From a candidate division KSB1 bacterium (GTDB lineage: Bacteria; Zhuqueibacterota; Zhuqueibacteria; Oleimicrobiales; Geothermoviventaceae): DNA of 64,000 nt. The notes under the pieces were generated by a model, which was not told the origin of the DNA, did no database searches, and saw only the letters and a list, made by a program, of their open reading frames with translations. Below are positions 27,021 through 35,963 of this stretch, in pieces; the stretch's first letter is position 1, and each line of letters starts with the position of its first letter. The DNA lies in the NCBI GenBank assembly GCA_034506315.1, contig JAPDPT010000004.1:1-64000 (forward strand), in the 5' to 3' direction. A program made the position numbers and the translations under genes.

Positions 27021-27422
27021 ATGGCCAATAAGATCATCGATGCCCTGAACGAAGCCTTGAGCCTCGAACTGGGAGCCCTCACCCAGTACATGTGGCACCA
27101 CGTAATGGCCAGGGGCCTCGAGAGCCCGGGGTTCCGCGAAGAGGTCAAGAAGATCTCCATCGCAGAGATGCGCCACGCCGAAGCTCTGGCTGAGAGGATC
27201 TTCTATCTGGGAGGTGAACCCACCGTCAAGATCGGGCCTGTCAAGGTTGGTGGCGACCTCAAGAAGATGATCGATGACGACGTGAAGGCGGAGGAGGAGG
27301 CGATCGCCCTCTACAAGCGGATCTTCGAAATGGCCAAGGACGATCCCGTCACCCAGGACCTCGTTCTGAAGATCCTGGGCGAGGAGGAGGAGCATCACGA
27401 CTTCTTCCGCTCACTCCGGTAG
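27021..27422 (+). CDS. Bacterioferritin/ferritin-like diiron protein
   Basis: A 133-residue four-helix protein starting at ATG 27021 behind GGAGGTGTAGC. Carboxylate ligands appear as E in SLELGALTQYMWHH, ExxH in EMRHAEALAERIF, E in EEEAIALYKRIF and ExxH in EEEEHHDFF. This is the Bfr-like single-domain type, shorter than classic bacterioferritin (about 158 residues). It likely oxidises or stores Fe(II), consuming O2 or H2O2. Two bases after perR, so almost certainly in the same transcript. Confidence 0.88.
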   Translation: MANKIIDALNEALSLELGALTQYMWHHVMARGLESPGFREEVKKISIAEMRHAEALAERIFYLGGEPTVKIGPVKVGGDLKKMIDDDVKAEEEAIALYKRIFEMAKDDPVTQDLVLKILGEEEEHHDFFRSLR

Positions 27423-27475
27423 CGTTGTCGGCCGGAGCCTCTCCCAGAGGCCGAGGGTCCTCCCTGCTCGTGAAG

Positions 27476-27522
27476 GGGCTGGCCGCTTCCGATCCGCTTC
27501 GGACGACGGAAGCAGCCAGCCC
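27476..27522 (+). terminator. Hairpin after the perR-ferritin pair
   Basis: GGGCTGGC-c-GCTTCC (27476-27490) pairs with GGAAGC-a-GCCAGCCC (27508-27522), a 14-pair stem with one mismatch. Only a weak T-rich tail (AGATTTGG) follows. Confidence 0.6.
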
Positions 27523-27894
27523 AGATTTGGAGGAAAAGAAGACCGAGCAACGCACCCGGAATGTGCACCCGGCAGAGGGAAGATCGACCGGATCCATCGA
27601 ACCGTGCGAGCGCTCCGTAGGCCACACCGGGCAGGGGCTCCGTGTCCGCGGGACATTGCGGGCCAGCTCCGGAGGCTTCTACGCTCCACCAGCCGTCGGC
27701 TTCGAGTCCGTGAAGCCGCACGGGATTGCGCGAGGTGGTAGGTGCCGTGACACCCCAACCTTCGAATCCGGAGGGCAGGAACAGGGTCGGCCGCACGGGT
27801 TTCGCATCTGCGCAGGGCCAGGCTGGTCACGGATCCTCGCCCGTACCAGCCTGACCAGTGATGCTGCAGTACCTCGATCCGTAGGGTAACCAAA
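27523..27894. other. Non-coding gap between ferritin-like genes
   Basis: About 370 bases after the hairpin with no protein-like frame on either strand. The end, AGGGTAACCAAA, is the ribosome site region of the next gene. A promoter for the next ferritin-like gene may lie here, but no convincing hexamer pair was found. Confidence 0.5.
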
Positions 27895-28344
27895 ATGGGA
27901 CAGAATGATCTTGCCGACATCTTGCAGTTCGCGATCTCCAAGGAAATCCAGGCCGTCCAGATGTATTCCCTGATGGCCAAGAAGGCGGAGTTCCCCCACG
28001 TGCGACAACTGTTTGAAGAGCTGGCGGCCGAGGAGCGGAACCACCGCAAGATGCTGCAGGAGCTGGACGTCAGCGAGATCGAGGGTCAGGACCTCACCCA
28101 GTTTCCGGAAATCCGCCTGACCGATTACACCGTGGCGCAGGAGTTCCGCCCTGACATGGGCCTTCAGGATGCCCTTCTCCTGGCTATTCAGAGGGAGGAG
28201 AAGTCGTACGCCCTCTACCAGAAGCTTCAGAGTGGCGTGGTGGGAAAAGTCCGTGCTCTGTTCACCTTCCTGGCCGGGGAGGAAGTAAAGCATCGCGAGA
28301 GGCTTCAGAAGCTCTACGAGGAGGGCATCCTGAGCGAGTTTTGA
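27895..28344 (+). CDS. Ferritin-like/rubrerythrin diiron-domain protein
   Basis: A 149-residue all-helical protein with the rubrerythrin diiron pattern: E in AISKEIQAVQMYSL, EERNH near residue 48, E in IQREEKSYALYQ near 102, and GEEVKHRERL near 128. No rubredoxin zinc/iron knuckle is present, so electrons would come from a separate rubredoxin, several of which are encoded nearby. Likely peroxide reductase or iron oxidase in the cytosol. Confidence 0.85.
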   Translation: MGQNDLADILQFAISKEIQAVQMYSLMAKKAEFPHVRQLFEELAAEERNHRKMLQELDVSEIEGQDLTQFPEIRLTDYTVAQEFRPDMGLQDALLLAIQREEKSYALYQKLQSGVVGKVRALFTFLAGEEVKHRERLQKLYEEGILSEF

Positions 28345-28405
28345 ACGAGTGCCTGCTTCCCCAGCAAGGATCAGAGGAACGTAGACTGGGCCATGGAGTG
28401 CGGAG

Positions 28406-28885
28406 ATGACCCTTCTATCCCGAAACGAGGTGATTGAGGTCGCTGTCCAGATTGAGCGTGAAGGGAAGGAATTCTTCGAAGCTGTGGCTGAAGCTGCCAA
28501 GAGCGAGGAGGTGAGAAGCGTCTTCCAGTGGCTCGCCACGGAGGAGACGCGCCACATGCGCGTGTTCGAGGAGATGCGGGACGCCTCCGACCGCCTGGTC
28601 CTGGCCGGACCCTACGACTGGGAGGAGGCGGGGCGGTACCTGAAGGCGATGGCGGAGGAGCGGGTCTTCCCAGGACTTAAGGAAGCAGATCGATTGGCGC
28701 GGGGGCTGACCGACCTCAGTCAGGTGTTCCGTTTCGCCCTGCAGATCGAGAAGGACAACATCCTCTACTTCCACGAGCTGCGCGACCTGGTGAGCGAAGG
28801 GGATCGCTCCACGCTCAACCAGCTCATTGCGGAGGAGAAGTCGCACATCCGGCGCCTCATGGAGCTCCGGCAGAAGCTACTCTAA
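28406..28885 (+). CDS. Ferritin-like/rubrerythrin diiron-domain protein
   Basis: A 159-residue protein starting at ATG 28406. Ligand pattern: E in IEREGKEFFEAVAE, EETRHMRVF near residue 48, E in QIEKDNILYFHEL, and EEKSHIRRLMEL near 145. Like its neighbours it lacks a rubredoxin domain. It follows another such gene by 61 bases and precedes the pentaheme cytochrome by 30. Confidence 0.85.
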   Translation: MTLLSRNEVIEVAVQIEREGKEFFEAVAEAAKSEEVRSVFQWLATEETRHMRVFEEMRDASDRLVLAGPYDWEEAGRYLKAMAEERVFPGLKEADRLARGLTDLSQVFRFALQIEKDNILYFHELRDLVSEGDRSTLNQLIAEEKSHIRRLMELRQKLL

Positions 28886-28915
28886 CCGAACAGGCTTCCG
28901 CGAGGGAGGAGAACT

Positions 28916-30277
28916 ATGCGCAACTACCCGCGGCAAATAGGGGGAAGCGCTGCGCTGTTCCTCGTGCTCACGTCGGTCGCCCTGTCCCAGGGACCCGGCG
29001 GCGAGGCTGCCTACGGCACTCGGAAATACGCCGATTTCGAGCGTCCCGAGACCTGCCGCCAATGCCATGTCGACTTCTACTACCAGTGGCAGCAGGCCAT
29101 GATGTCGCAGGCCTACGTCCATCACTGGGACGAGATCGAATACTTCCGGCTCGCGGTGCCGCACGCTGAGAGGGACCCGCAGGTGGCCGGGGTGAAAGCC
29201 GGGTGCAATGGGTGCCATTCGCCCCTCGCCTTCCTTGCGGGCGACACCCCCCCTCCCCCGCCTTCGGCCGGGAGCCGTGCCAACGAGGCGGTCAGCTGCG
29301 AAGTCTGCCACCTGGCCGTCGGCCGAACGGAGGACACGTCGTTCAACTACAACTACGTCTTGGACCCTGGGAGAGTAAAGTACGGCAACCGGGAGGGCGT
29401 GGAAAGTCCGCACCACATGACGAAATACTCCCCATTCCTTCGCACGGCGGCCTTCTGTGGAACGTGCCACAACGAGAAGAGCCCCTATGGCGTGTGGGTG
29501 AAATCGACGCAGCTGGAATGGGAGCAAGGGCCGTACGCGCAGGAAGGCGTGCCCTGCCACGTTTGCCACATGCCTCGCGCTCCTGGCCGGAACGCCATCA
29601 CGGCCAAGGAGGAACATCCTGACGTGGCGCAGCACCTATTCCACGGCGCCCACGATCCCGGCAAGGTCAGGGGATCCATCGAAGTGCGAATGCAACCGAA
29701 CGAGCGTGAGGTGGAGCCGGGGGACCGCGTCGTGATCACCGTTCAGCTCTTCAATGGCAAGTGCGGGCATAAGGTCCCTTCAGGGTCGGCCGAGGAGAGG
29801 CAGCTCTGGCTCCACGTAGAGGCTGTGGATGCGAATGGGCGCGTCTATCACCTCCCCGTGGACCGGAAGGGCTTCCCTGGCGAGGAGCACACAATCACAA
29901 GCAACGAGCTCGCCTACCAGGACATCGGAGAAATTCTGGGCGACCCCTCGTTTCGCGGCTTACCGCGCGACGCGCTGCCCGAAGGCGACCGCATCTTCTG
30001 CTTGCCCTACTTTGATCCGAAGGGCCGGCGCACCATCGCCCAATGGAATACCGCCTCGCTGGGCGTCGATTACCGCATCGGGCCACGCGAGACCAAGGTT
30101 GAGACGTATACCTGGACCGTGCCGGAAGACATCCCGATCGGCCGGGTGACCGTACGCGCTGAGCTGAACTACCGGAGGCTCGTCAAGTCCGTCGCCGATT
30201 TCCTGGGCGTTCCGGAAGATGAGACGGAGATCATCCGCGTGAACGAGGCAACCACTTGGTTCGATGTGGTGGACTAA
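28916..30277 (+). CDS. Secreted pentaheme c-type cytochrome
   Basis: A 453-residue exported protein with a signal peptide (hydrophobic AALFLVLTSVALS, cleavage near residue 26). There are five CxxCH haem sites: CRQCH, CNGCH, CEVCH, CGTCH and CHVCH, all in the first 225 residues. The layout resembles cytochrome c554/multiheme electron carriers. The C-terminal half is beta-rich and haem-free (VRMQPNEREVEPGDRVVITV, then GHKVPSG), probably a binding or docking domain. It precedes the porin-cytochrome gene by 50 bases and may pass electrons to or from it in the periplasm. Confidence 0.88.
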   Translation: MRNYPRQIGGSAALFLVLTSVALSQGPGGEAAYGTRKYADFERPETCRQCHVDFYYQWQQAMMSQAYVHHWDEIEYFRLAVPHAERDPQVAGVKAGCNGCHSPLAFLAGDTPPPPPSAGSRANEAVSCEVCHLAVGRTEDTSFNYNYVLDPGRVKYGNREGVESPHHMTKYSPFLRTAAFCGTCHNEKSPYGVWVKSTQLEWEQGPYAQEGVPCHVCHMPRAPGRNAITAKEEHPDVAQHLFHGAHDPGKVRGSIEVRMQPNEREVEPGDRVVITVQLFNGKCGHKVPSGSAEERQLWLHVEAVDANGRVYHLPVDRKGFPGEEHTITSNELAYQDIGEILGDPSFRGLPRDALPEGDRIFCLPYFDPKGRRTIAQWNTASLGVDYRIGPRETKVETYTWTVPEDIPIGRVTVRAELNYRRLVKSVADFLGVPEDETEIIRVNEATTWFDVVD

Positions 30278-30327
30278 GGCGAAGGGCCGTATCCTTCGGC
30301 AAGTGAAGCAAAGGGAGGAGGAAAACC

Positions 30328-31521
30328 GTGCTCGGACTCAGCAGCAGTCGGACGAGAGAAGTCGCCGCGTTTCTCATCGTGGTCGGGTTCGTGTGTCTGT
30401 GGGGGAAGCAGGCGGCCGCAATCCCCGCCTTCGCGAGAACCTACCGCCTTTCGTGCACCACCTGCCATGCGCCACCTCCGCATCTTAAGGCGTACGGCGA
30501 AGATTTCGCGGCCAATGCCTTCCAGCTCGAGGGCAAGGAGCCCGTGCGCGCGTTCCGCGACACCGGCGACCCCCTTCTAACGCTCCAACGTGAACTCCCC
30601 ATCGCGATTCGTTTCGACAGTTACGCCTCCCTCCAGTCCAAGAGGCTCGGCCGAACCAGCGACTTCCAGTGGCCTTACTACATGAAGATCCTCTCCGGCG
30701 GGCAAATCGCGCGCAATGTGGGCTATTACCTCTACTTCCTTATGTCGGAGCGGGGGGAGGTGGCGGGGGTGGAGGACGCTTACGTCTACTTTAACGATCT
30801 TCTCGGCGTTGACCTGGACGTGACGGCCGGTCAGTTTCAAGTCTCGGACCCGCTCTTCAAACGGGAGCTGCGCCTGACGCTCGAAGATTACCAGATCTAC
30901 CGGGTGCGCGTGGGCCGCACGCCGAGCAACCTCACCTACGACCGCGGCGTCACCGTGGCGTACGGATCACCCTTCGGGCTGGACGTGGTGGCAGAGGTCA
31001 TCAACGGCAACGGGATCGGCCCAGCCGAGAACCCCTATACCTTCGACTCAGACAACTGGAAGAACTTCGCCCTCCGCGCCTCCCAATCCGTAGGCCCTGC
31101 CCGCCTCGGCGCCTTCGCCTACCTGGGCCGGGCCCGATTCCTGGACGCCACCAACAAGTTCTCGTACTTCGGTGTGGACGGGACCCTGGACCTCAGAAAC
31201 AGGCTCCAGCTGAACGCCCAGTACCTCGAGCGATACGACGACAACCCGTTTTTCCTCCGCCATCCCCACAGGGAGCGGACGGTCCGGGGAGGCTTTGTGG
31301 AAGCGATTTGGGCCGTGCAAGGGGAAATGGGACGGCTTTTCGCCATTGCTCTGTACAACCGGGTGGATCCGGCGCGCGGCCTGCCGGAGCTACGGTACGA
31401 GACAGCCACGCTGAGCCTTACCTACCTGCTGCGGCGAAACCTCCGGGTGGTGATCGAAGGCACACGCGATCTCGAACTCCGCGCCAACCGACTGAGCGCG
31501 GGCTTCGTCTCGGCTTTCTGA
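30328..31521 (+). CDS. Outer-membrane porin with N-terminal c-haem (Cyc2-like architecture)
   Basis: A 397-residue protein. GTG 30328 follows GAGGAGGAAAACC. A signal peptide (AAFLIVVGFVCLWGKQAAA) is followed at once by IPAFARTYRLSCTTCHAPPP with a single haem site, then KAYGEDFAANAFQLEG. The remaining 320 residues alternate polar and hydrophobic positions with aromatic girdles and end in a Phe (AGFVSAF), as expected for an outer-membrane barrel. The arrangement, one N-terminal haem plugged into a porin, is that of Cyc2-type iron oxidases, but the same layout occurs in proteins of unknown function. Its neighbours are a pentaheme cytochrome and ferritin-like proteins. Confidence 0.75.
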   Translation: MLGLSSSRTREVAAFLIVVGFVCLWGKQAAAIPAFARTYRLSCTTCHAPPPHLKAYGEDFAANAFQLEGKEPVRAFRDTGDPLLTLQRELPIAIRFDSYASLQSKRLGRTSDFQWPYYMKILSGGQIARNVGYYLYFLMSERGEVAGVEDAYVYFNDLLGVDLDVTAGQFQVSDPLFKRELRLTLEDYQIYRVRVGRTPSNLTYDRGVTVAYGSPFGLDVVAEVINGNGIGPAENPYTFDSDNWKNFALRASQSVGPARLGAFAYLGRARFLDATNKFSYFGVDGTLDLRNRLQLNAQYLERYDDNPFFLRHPHRERTVRGGFVEAIWAVQGEMGRLFAIALYNRVDPARGLPELRYETATLSLTYLLRRNLRVVIEGTRDLELRANRLSAGFVSAF

Positions 31522-31618
31522 GCTGAATGAAAACAGAGCGGGACCGGGCTCCATCAGGAGGCTTCGGCCCTGCTGTCCGTAGAAACGGGGCATGATCAGC
31601 ACGACAGGAGAGAACGCG

Positions 31619-32155
31619 ATGAGCCAAACACCGGATGCAAGGGCCCTGCAGGTCGCCCTGAGGATGGAAGAGGACGGCCGCAGGCTTTACCAGGAAGCGG
31701 CAGCGAAGGTCACAAACCCGCTCGCCAAACGAACCTTGGCCTGGCTGGCCGATTGGGAACTGGACCACATCGACCTCATCAAGCAGTTCTACAGCCGCCT
31801 GACCGGCACGGGCAGCTGGGGTGAGGTCAAGAAAACCCTGGCAGGGCGAACCATGCCCAAACAGGCCTTCCGCACACTCTTCGAGGAGGCCCGGCAGAAC
31901 CTCGACCAGCTCCTGAGCACCGACAGCGAAGCCTTGGAGGCCTATAAGCTGGCGAGGGATTTCGAGAACAAGGCCGTGGGCTTCTACAATGAGCAGCTCC
32001 GCCACGTCACGGATAGCGAGGGCCGGGCTTTCTACGAATTCATGGTCCAGCAGGAGAAGGAGCACTACGAGATCCTGGACCGTTCCTACCGTTACCTTGA
32101 GAACCCCGCCCTCTGGCACGCGGAAGAGGAAAGTTGGATGTTTGACGGCGGCTGA
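31619..32155 (+). CDS. Ferritin-like/rubrerythrin diiron-domain protein
   Basis: A 178-residue helical protein. ATG 31619 behind AGGAGAG is preferred over an upstream ATG at 31592. Candidate iron ligands: E in RMEEDGRRLYQEAA, ELDHIDLI near residue 48, E in DFENKAVGFYNEQL, and QEKEHYEILDRSY near 150. It has a C-terminal extension rich in Trp and acidic residues (ALWHAEEESWMFDG). Fourth ferritin-like paralogue of the island. Confidence 0.82.
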   Translation: MSQTPDARALQVALRMEEDGRRLYQEAAAKVTNPLAKRTLAWLADWELDHIDLIKQFYSRLTGTGSWGEVKKTLAGRTMPKQAFRTLFEEARQNLDQLLSTDSEALEAYKLARDFENKAVGFYNEQLRHVTDSEGRAFYEFMVQQEKEHYEILDRSYRYLENPALWHAEEESWMFDGG

Positions 32156-32250
32156 GATACCTCCCGCTTGCCCAGGATGGGGGTGCGATGCCCAAGGGCA
32201 GGCGGGTCGTGCCGTCGGCGTGCACCGGAGAAAGCACGAGGGGCCACACC

Positions 32251-32766
32251 ATGTCCGGTTCAGATGTCAGCCTCGTCGTGAACGAGGCAATCCAAATCGA
32301 GATCAATGGGCTGGACTCGTACCTGCGATTCGCGTCTCGCACCCGTCACCTGACGGGAAAGAACATGTTCATCCGTCTGGCCAAAGACGAGCTGGAACAC
32401 TTGCGTCTGTTCGAGAAGCTGCGTCCCAAGCTCCTGGCGGGACAGCCCGCCTCGACCCAGGAGGCTGAAGTCAGGCCCATTTCCTTTGTACGCCCCCAAC
32501 TCCGCAAGGTGGATCGGGTCACCAAGGGGGAAGAGCACGCGGACGAGCTGACCGCTCTCGAGGCTGCCCTCGAGCTCGAGAGGAAAAGCATCGAGTTCTA
32601 CGGCCGGTGGGCGGAAGACGTCGCCGACCCGGAGCTTCGCAAGCTGCTCCTCTCGCTCAAGGAGGTCGAGGAGAGCCATTTTGACCTCCTCCAAGCGGAG
32701 ATGGACAGCCTGACAGGCACAGGCTTCTGGTTTGGCGTCCCCGAGTTTGACCTGGAAGCAGGCTAA
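32251..32766 (+). CDS. Ferritin-like/rubrerythrin diiron-domain protein
   Basis: A 171-residue helical protein starting at ATG 32251; an ATG at 32188 would add a 21-residue tail that looks unstructured. Ligand pattern: E in QIEINGLDSYLRFA, DELEHLRLFEKL near residue 47, E in ELERKSIEFYGRWA, and EVEESHFDLLQAE near 142. The C-terminus GTGFWFGVPEFDLEAG resembles the tail of other rubrerythrin-like proteins. It precedes a rubredoxin-type gene by 68 bases, a natural electron donor. Confidence 0.82.
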   Translation: MSGSDVSLVVNEAIQIEINGLDSYLRFASRTRHLTGKNMFIRLAKDELEHLRLFEKLRPKLLAGQPASTQEAEVRPISFVRPQLRKVDRVTKGEEHADELTALEAALELERKSIEFYGRWAEDVADPELRKLLLSLKEVEESHFDLLQAEMDSLTGTGFWFGVPEFDLEAG

Positions 32767-32834
32767 GTCCATCAGCCACGAGTCGACGGACAACGGCTGC
32801 TGAACGGGTAGGGTGAGAAGCGAGGGAGGCGAAG

Positions 32835-33167
32835 ATGAAGTGGCGTTGCTCAGTCTGCGGGTACATTCACGACGGAGCCGCCGCCCCCGAGGTATGTCCC
32901 AAGTGCGGCGCCTCCAAGGACAAGTTCCAGCAGCTGCCGGACGAGGCGGCCAGCCTCATCGAGCGCTCGCGCCTCAGCAATGATCTGCACATGCGTCTTT
33001 CCGCCCTGCTGGACGAAGCGCTCGGCATCGCCGAGAAGGGGATACAGGACAACCTTGACCCCGCCTGCGTGAAGATCTTTACCCGGACCAAGGAATGTGC
33101 AACGCAGCTCAAGCAGGCGATCAAAGCGGAAATAGCCACGCACATCGCGAAGGGAAAGTGGGGCTAA
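32835..33167 (+). CDS. Rubredoxin-type knuckle fused to a helical domain
   Basis: A 110-residue protein. The first 30 residues form a short rubredoxin-like fold, CSVCGY followed by EVCPKCGAS, with C-x2-C-x12-C-x2-C spacing as in the C-terminal domain of rubrerythrin. Residues 35-110 are predicted helices with no family I recognise. It looks like a rubrerythrin split into separate genes: this protein could give electrons to the preceding ferritin-like proteins. Start ATG 32835 behind GAGGGAGGCGAAG. Confidence 0.85.
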   Translation: MKWRCSVCGYIHDGAAAPEVCPKCGASKDKFQQLPDEAASLIERSRLSNDLHMRLSALLDEALGIAEKGIQDNLDPACVKIFTRTKECATQLKQAIKAEIATHIAKGKWG

Positions 33168-33398
33168 GATGCACGACGGCAGGGGATCGGCGCACCTGCC
33201 GACCCCTTGCCACACCCAACACGGGATTCCAAAACGCGGCAGGCGGCGAAAAGCAGAGATGGTCGCGCCATCCCCCTATTCGTTTGCACGAGACAAGAGA
33301 GGAACGGTACCGCAAGCTCAACGGCTCTCGAGAACGCAGGGGGGCGTGACTCATGAGACGCCGGGCCGGTGCCAAGGAGATGCAATGGAGCATGGGTG

Positions 33399-34649
33399 AT
33401 GGATCTGCCAGCTATTCGCGTGCCCGTTCTTGGGGCGAGCGGGTTCATGGCGATCGTGATGCTTCTTCACATGATCGTGTTCGCGAACTTCGTCGTGGGG
33501 GGACCTGTCCTGGCGGTGATCACCGAATACCTCAGCCTGAGGAGGAAAGATCCGCGCTTTGACCTTTTCGCTCGCCACCTGGCGAACATGCTCTTCGTCG
33601 CCATGGTCCTCGGTCCGGTCCTCGGCGTAGGGATCGTGGCGCTCAACACAGGGCTGTTCCCGCGCTTCTTTACCACGGGTGTGCGTGTGTTCTTCTGGCC
33701 TCTGGCCGCGGAGATCGTGGCCTTCCTCCTCGAAGCCATCTTTATCGTGGCTTACAAGTATACCTGGGACCGTCTGCGGGATCGCCGGGGCCTCCACATG
33801 AGCCTTGGCCTGTTGGGAGCCCTGGGTTCGTGGTCGAGCATGGCATTGATCAATGGCCTGGCCTCCTTCCTTCTCACGCCCGGCCGGTGGGTCCAGACAA
33901 GGCGCACCGTGGATGCCGTGTTCAACCCGTCCTTCCTGCCCTCGCTTTTGCACCGGGCTGTGGCGAGCCTCTCCCTGGCTGCCTTCTTTATGGTCGGGTA
34001 TTCCCTGTACATGCGGAAGCGAGAGCCGGAACCGGGCTATGCCGCCTGGGCCCTCCGCTACGCCGGTCTGTGGGCGGTCGTCACCACCTCGCTCCAGTTC
34101 GTGCCCGGAGTCTGGTACCTGCAGAAGCTCCCAGCGGAGGTGTGGGCTAAGTTCCTGGCCGGCCCGCTTACACCCTACTGGTTCGGCGGGATCCTGCTGG
34201 CCGCCGCCGCCATCTTGATCCTTTACTACGCAACTCACCACGCAAGTCGAGCACTTGCCTGTCCCGCGGTCCGAGGCGCCATGTGGCTTTCCATCCTCAT
34301 GGTCGTTGCGACGACCTGGCTCATGGGCTTCAGCCGCGAGCGGGCCCGCAAGCCCTACCTTATCTACGGGGTGATGTACGGAAATCAGCAGTGGGTCCAG
34401 GCGGAAGCCCCAAGCCAAGAAGCCGGAGCGGTCGACGCCAAAGCCCTCTTCCGCACTCACTGCGCAGCGTGTCATCCGGCCATAGGCGGCGACCCCTTCA
34501 CCAAAGCCAGACAGTACCCGACCTCAGATTCCCTGGCTGCGTTCCTCCGCGACCCCGCGGCCCACGGCAAACCCAACATGCCCCCCTTCGACGGGACCGC
34601 GGAAGAGCTGCAAGCCCTTGTCGAGCACCTACGGACTGGCGGTGAATAG
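33399..34649 (+). CDS. CydA-like oxidase subunit with C-terminal cytochrome c domain
   Basis: A 416-residue membrane protein (ATG 33399 behind GGAG; upstream starts possible). About eight helices resemble cytochrome bd subunit I: His24 in MLLHMIVFANF matches the haem b595 ligand, Glu105 and Glu112 in PLAAEIVAFLLEAIF match the Glu pair of the O2 site (one residue closer than in E. coli CydA), and His in LLHRAVASLSLAAFF matches the b558 ligand. After residue 340 a soluble c-type domain carries THCAACHPAIGG and the Met-ligand segment NMPPF. No quinol loop is apparent. It likely reduces O2 with electrons from its own haem c, paired with the next gene; no cydB is present. Confidence 0.85.
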   Translation: MDLPAIRVPVLGASGFMAIVMLLHMIVFANFVVGGPVLAVITEYLSLRRKDPRFDLFARHLANMLFVAMVLGPVLGVGIVALNTGLFPRFFTTGVRVFFWPLAAEIVAFLLEAIFIVAYKYTWDRLRDRRGLHMSLGLLGALGSWSSMALINGLASFLLTPGRWVQTRRTVDAVFNPSFLPSLLHRAVASLSLAAFFMVGYSLYMRKREPEPGYAAWALRYAGLWAVVTTSLQFVPGVWYLQKLPAEVWAKFLAGPLTPYWFGGILLAAAAILILYYATHHASRALACPAVRGAMWLSILMVVATTWLMGFSRERARKPYLIYGVMYGNQQWVQAEAPSQEAGAVDAKALFRTHCAACHPAIGGDPFTKARQYPTSDSLAAFLRDPAAHGKPNMPPFDGTAEELQALVEHLRTGGE

Positions 34650-34703
34650 ACACACCTCCGACTCTCGGGAGTCAGGCCGTTACAAGATCGAGGAGGAGCG
34701 GAG

Positions 34704-35963
34704 ATGAAACTGCCGCCCGTACGATTGCCTGTCAGCAGTTCGGCGGCCATTGGAGTCGTTGCCCTAATCCACATCACGCTGGTGACCCTGGTGATCCTGG
34801 GGCCCTTGATCCTCGTCGCCACGGAATATCTCGGCCTCCGCAGACGCGACGAGCGCTACGATGCGCTGGCCAAACGCCTCACTCAGATTCTGATCGAGAC
34901 CACCGTGATCGGCGGCATTTTCGGTAGCGCCCTGGTCGTGCTGCTCTTGGGACTATTCCCGGCGCTGATCACCACCCTCTTCAACATCTTCTTCTGGCCC
35001 TTGGTGCTTCAGCTCTTAGCCGGCTATCTCCTGAACCTCTTATTCCTGTGTCTGTACTACCTCCGCTGGGAAGCCATGAGGGAACGGCGCGCTGGCCACA
35101 TGGTCCTCGGCCTGGCTGCCGGTGCAGCGCCCTTGCTTGTGGCTGCGGTCTTCAACGCCGGCGTAACCTTCATGGGGACACCCGGGCGATGGCCTCAGAC
35201 CGGCAACCTGTGGCACGGGGTGTTCAATCCCACCTTCCTGCCAGGGCTCGTGCATCGGGCGGTCGCCAGTCTCGCTTTGGTGGGGGCGCTGGTCGTTGCC
35301 CAAGCCCTGTGGCGATCCAGACGTGGCGCTCCGGCAGATGGGACGATCTTCGAGATCCGGTACGGCAGCCGGCTGGCTGCGTTTGCCACACTTTTCCAAG
35401 TTCTCCCTGGCCTCTGGTACTACCTCGCTCTTCCGGCGGCCGCTCGCGATCTGCTGTGGGCGGACGTCTACGGCCTCTGGCTGGGCGGAATTCTGGCAGG
35501 AGCTATCGCCGTCGCGCTTCTGATCGTCTACGGAGTGGGGGCGCAAACGGGCCCCTCCCATCGGAGTCTGTGGGCGGCCATCGGACTTCTCGTCGCAAGC
35601 CTTTGGCTCATGGGGTGGACGAGGAGCGTAACGCGCGGCCACGACCTCATCGCCGGAATCATGGATTCCGGGCAGCAGTTTCGAACCCTGCCCGCCCCTC
35701 TGGTCCCCACGGCGAGCGGCGAGGCCCTTTTCGCCCAAAATTGCGGCATGTGCCATCCGGGCCTGGCCGGCGATGCCATCGCGAAGGCGAGAAAATACTC
35801 TTCGGACGAAGAGCTGAAGAGCTTCTTGCGGGATCCCGCCGCCCGCGGCATCGCCATGCCTCCCGTACAACTGTCGGAAAACGAACTGGAGACACTCCTG
35901 CGTTACCTTCGGCAGCAAGGCGAAATCCGGCCCAAGCAAGGCGGATCGGAAGGGGATCGGTAG
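34704..35963 (+). CDS. Second CydA-like subunit with C-terminal cytochrome c domain (A-prime)
   Basis: A 419-residue paralogue of the preceding gene, 54 bases downstream, ATG behind AGGAGGAGCGGAG. The two His ligands are kept (LIHITLVTLV near residue 23; LVHRAVASLALVG), but the Glu pair of the active site is replaced: PLVLQLLAGYLLNLLF has Gln and Asn. The c-domain has QNCGMCHPGLAG and AMPPV. Loss of the catalytic Glu residues while keeping the fold is the pattern expected for the non-catalytic partner of a CydA-CydA-prime heterodimer. Confidence 0.85.
   Translation: MKLPPVRLPVSSSAAIGVVALIHITLVTLVILGPLILVATEYLGLRRRDERYDALAKRLTQILIETTVIGGIFGSALVVLLLGLFPALITTLFNIFFWPLVLQLLAGYLLNLLFLCLYYLRWEAMRERRAGHMVLGLAAGAAPLLVAAVFNAGVTFMGTPGRWPQTGNLWHGVFNPTFLPGLVHRAVASLALVGALVVAQALWRSRRGAPADGTIFEIRYGSRLAAFATLFQVLPGLWYYLALPAAARDLLWADVYGLWLGGILAGAIAVALLIVYGVGAQTGPSHRSLWAAIGLLVASLWLMGWTRSVTRGHDLIAGIMDSGQQFRTLPAPLVPTASGEALFAQNCGMCHPGLAGDAIAKARKYSSDEELKSFLRDPAARGIAMPPVQLSENELETLLRYLRQQGEIRPKQGGSEGDR

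Noticed and set aside
27425-27889. 154-codon plus-strand frame between ferritin-like genes
   Set aside because: It begins within a terminator-like region, lacks a ribosome site, and its translation is Arg/Gly/Ser-rich with no predicted fold.
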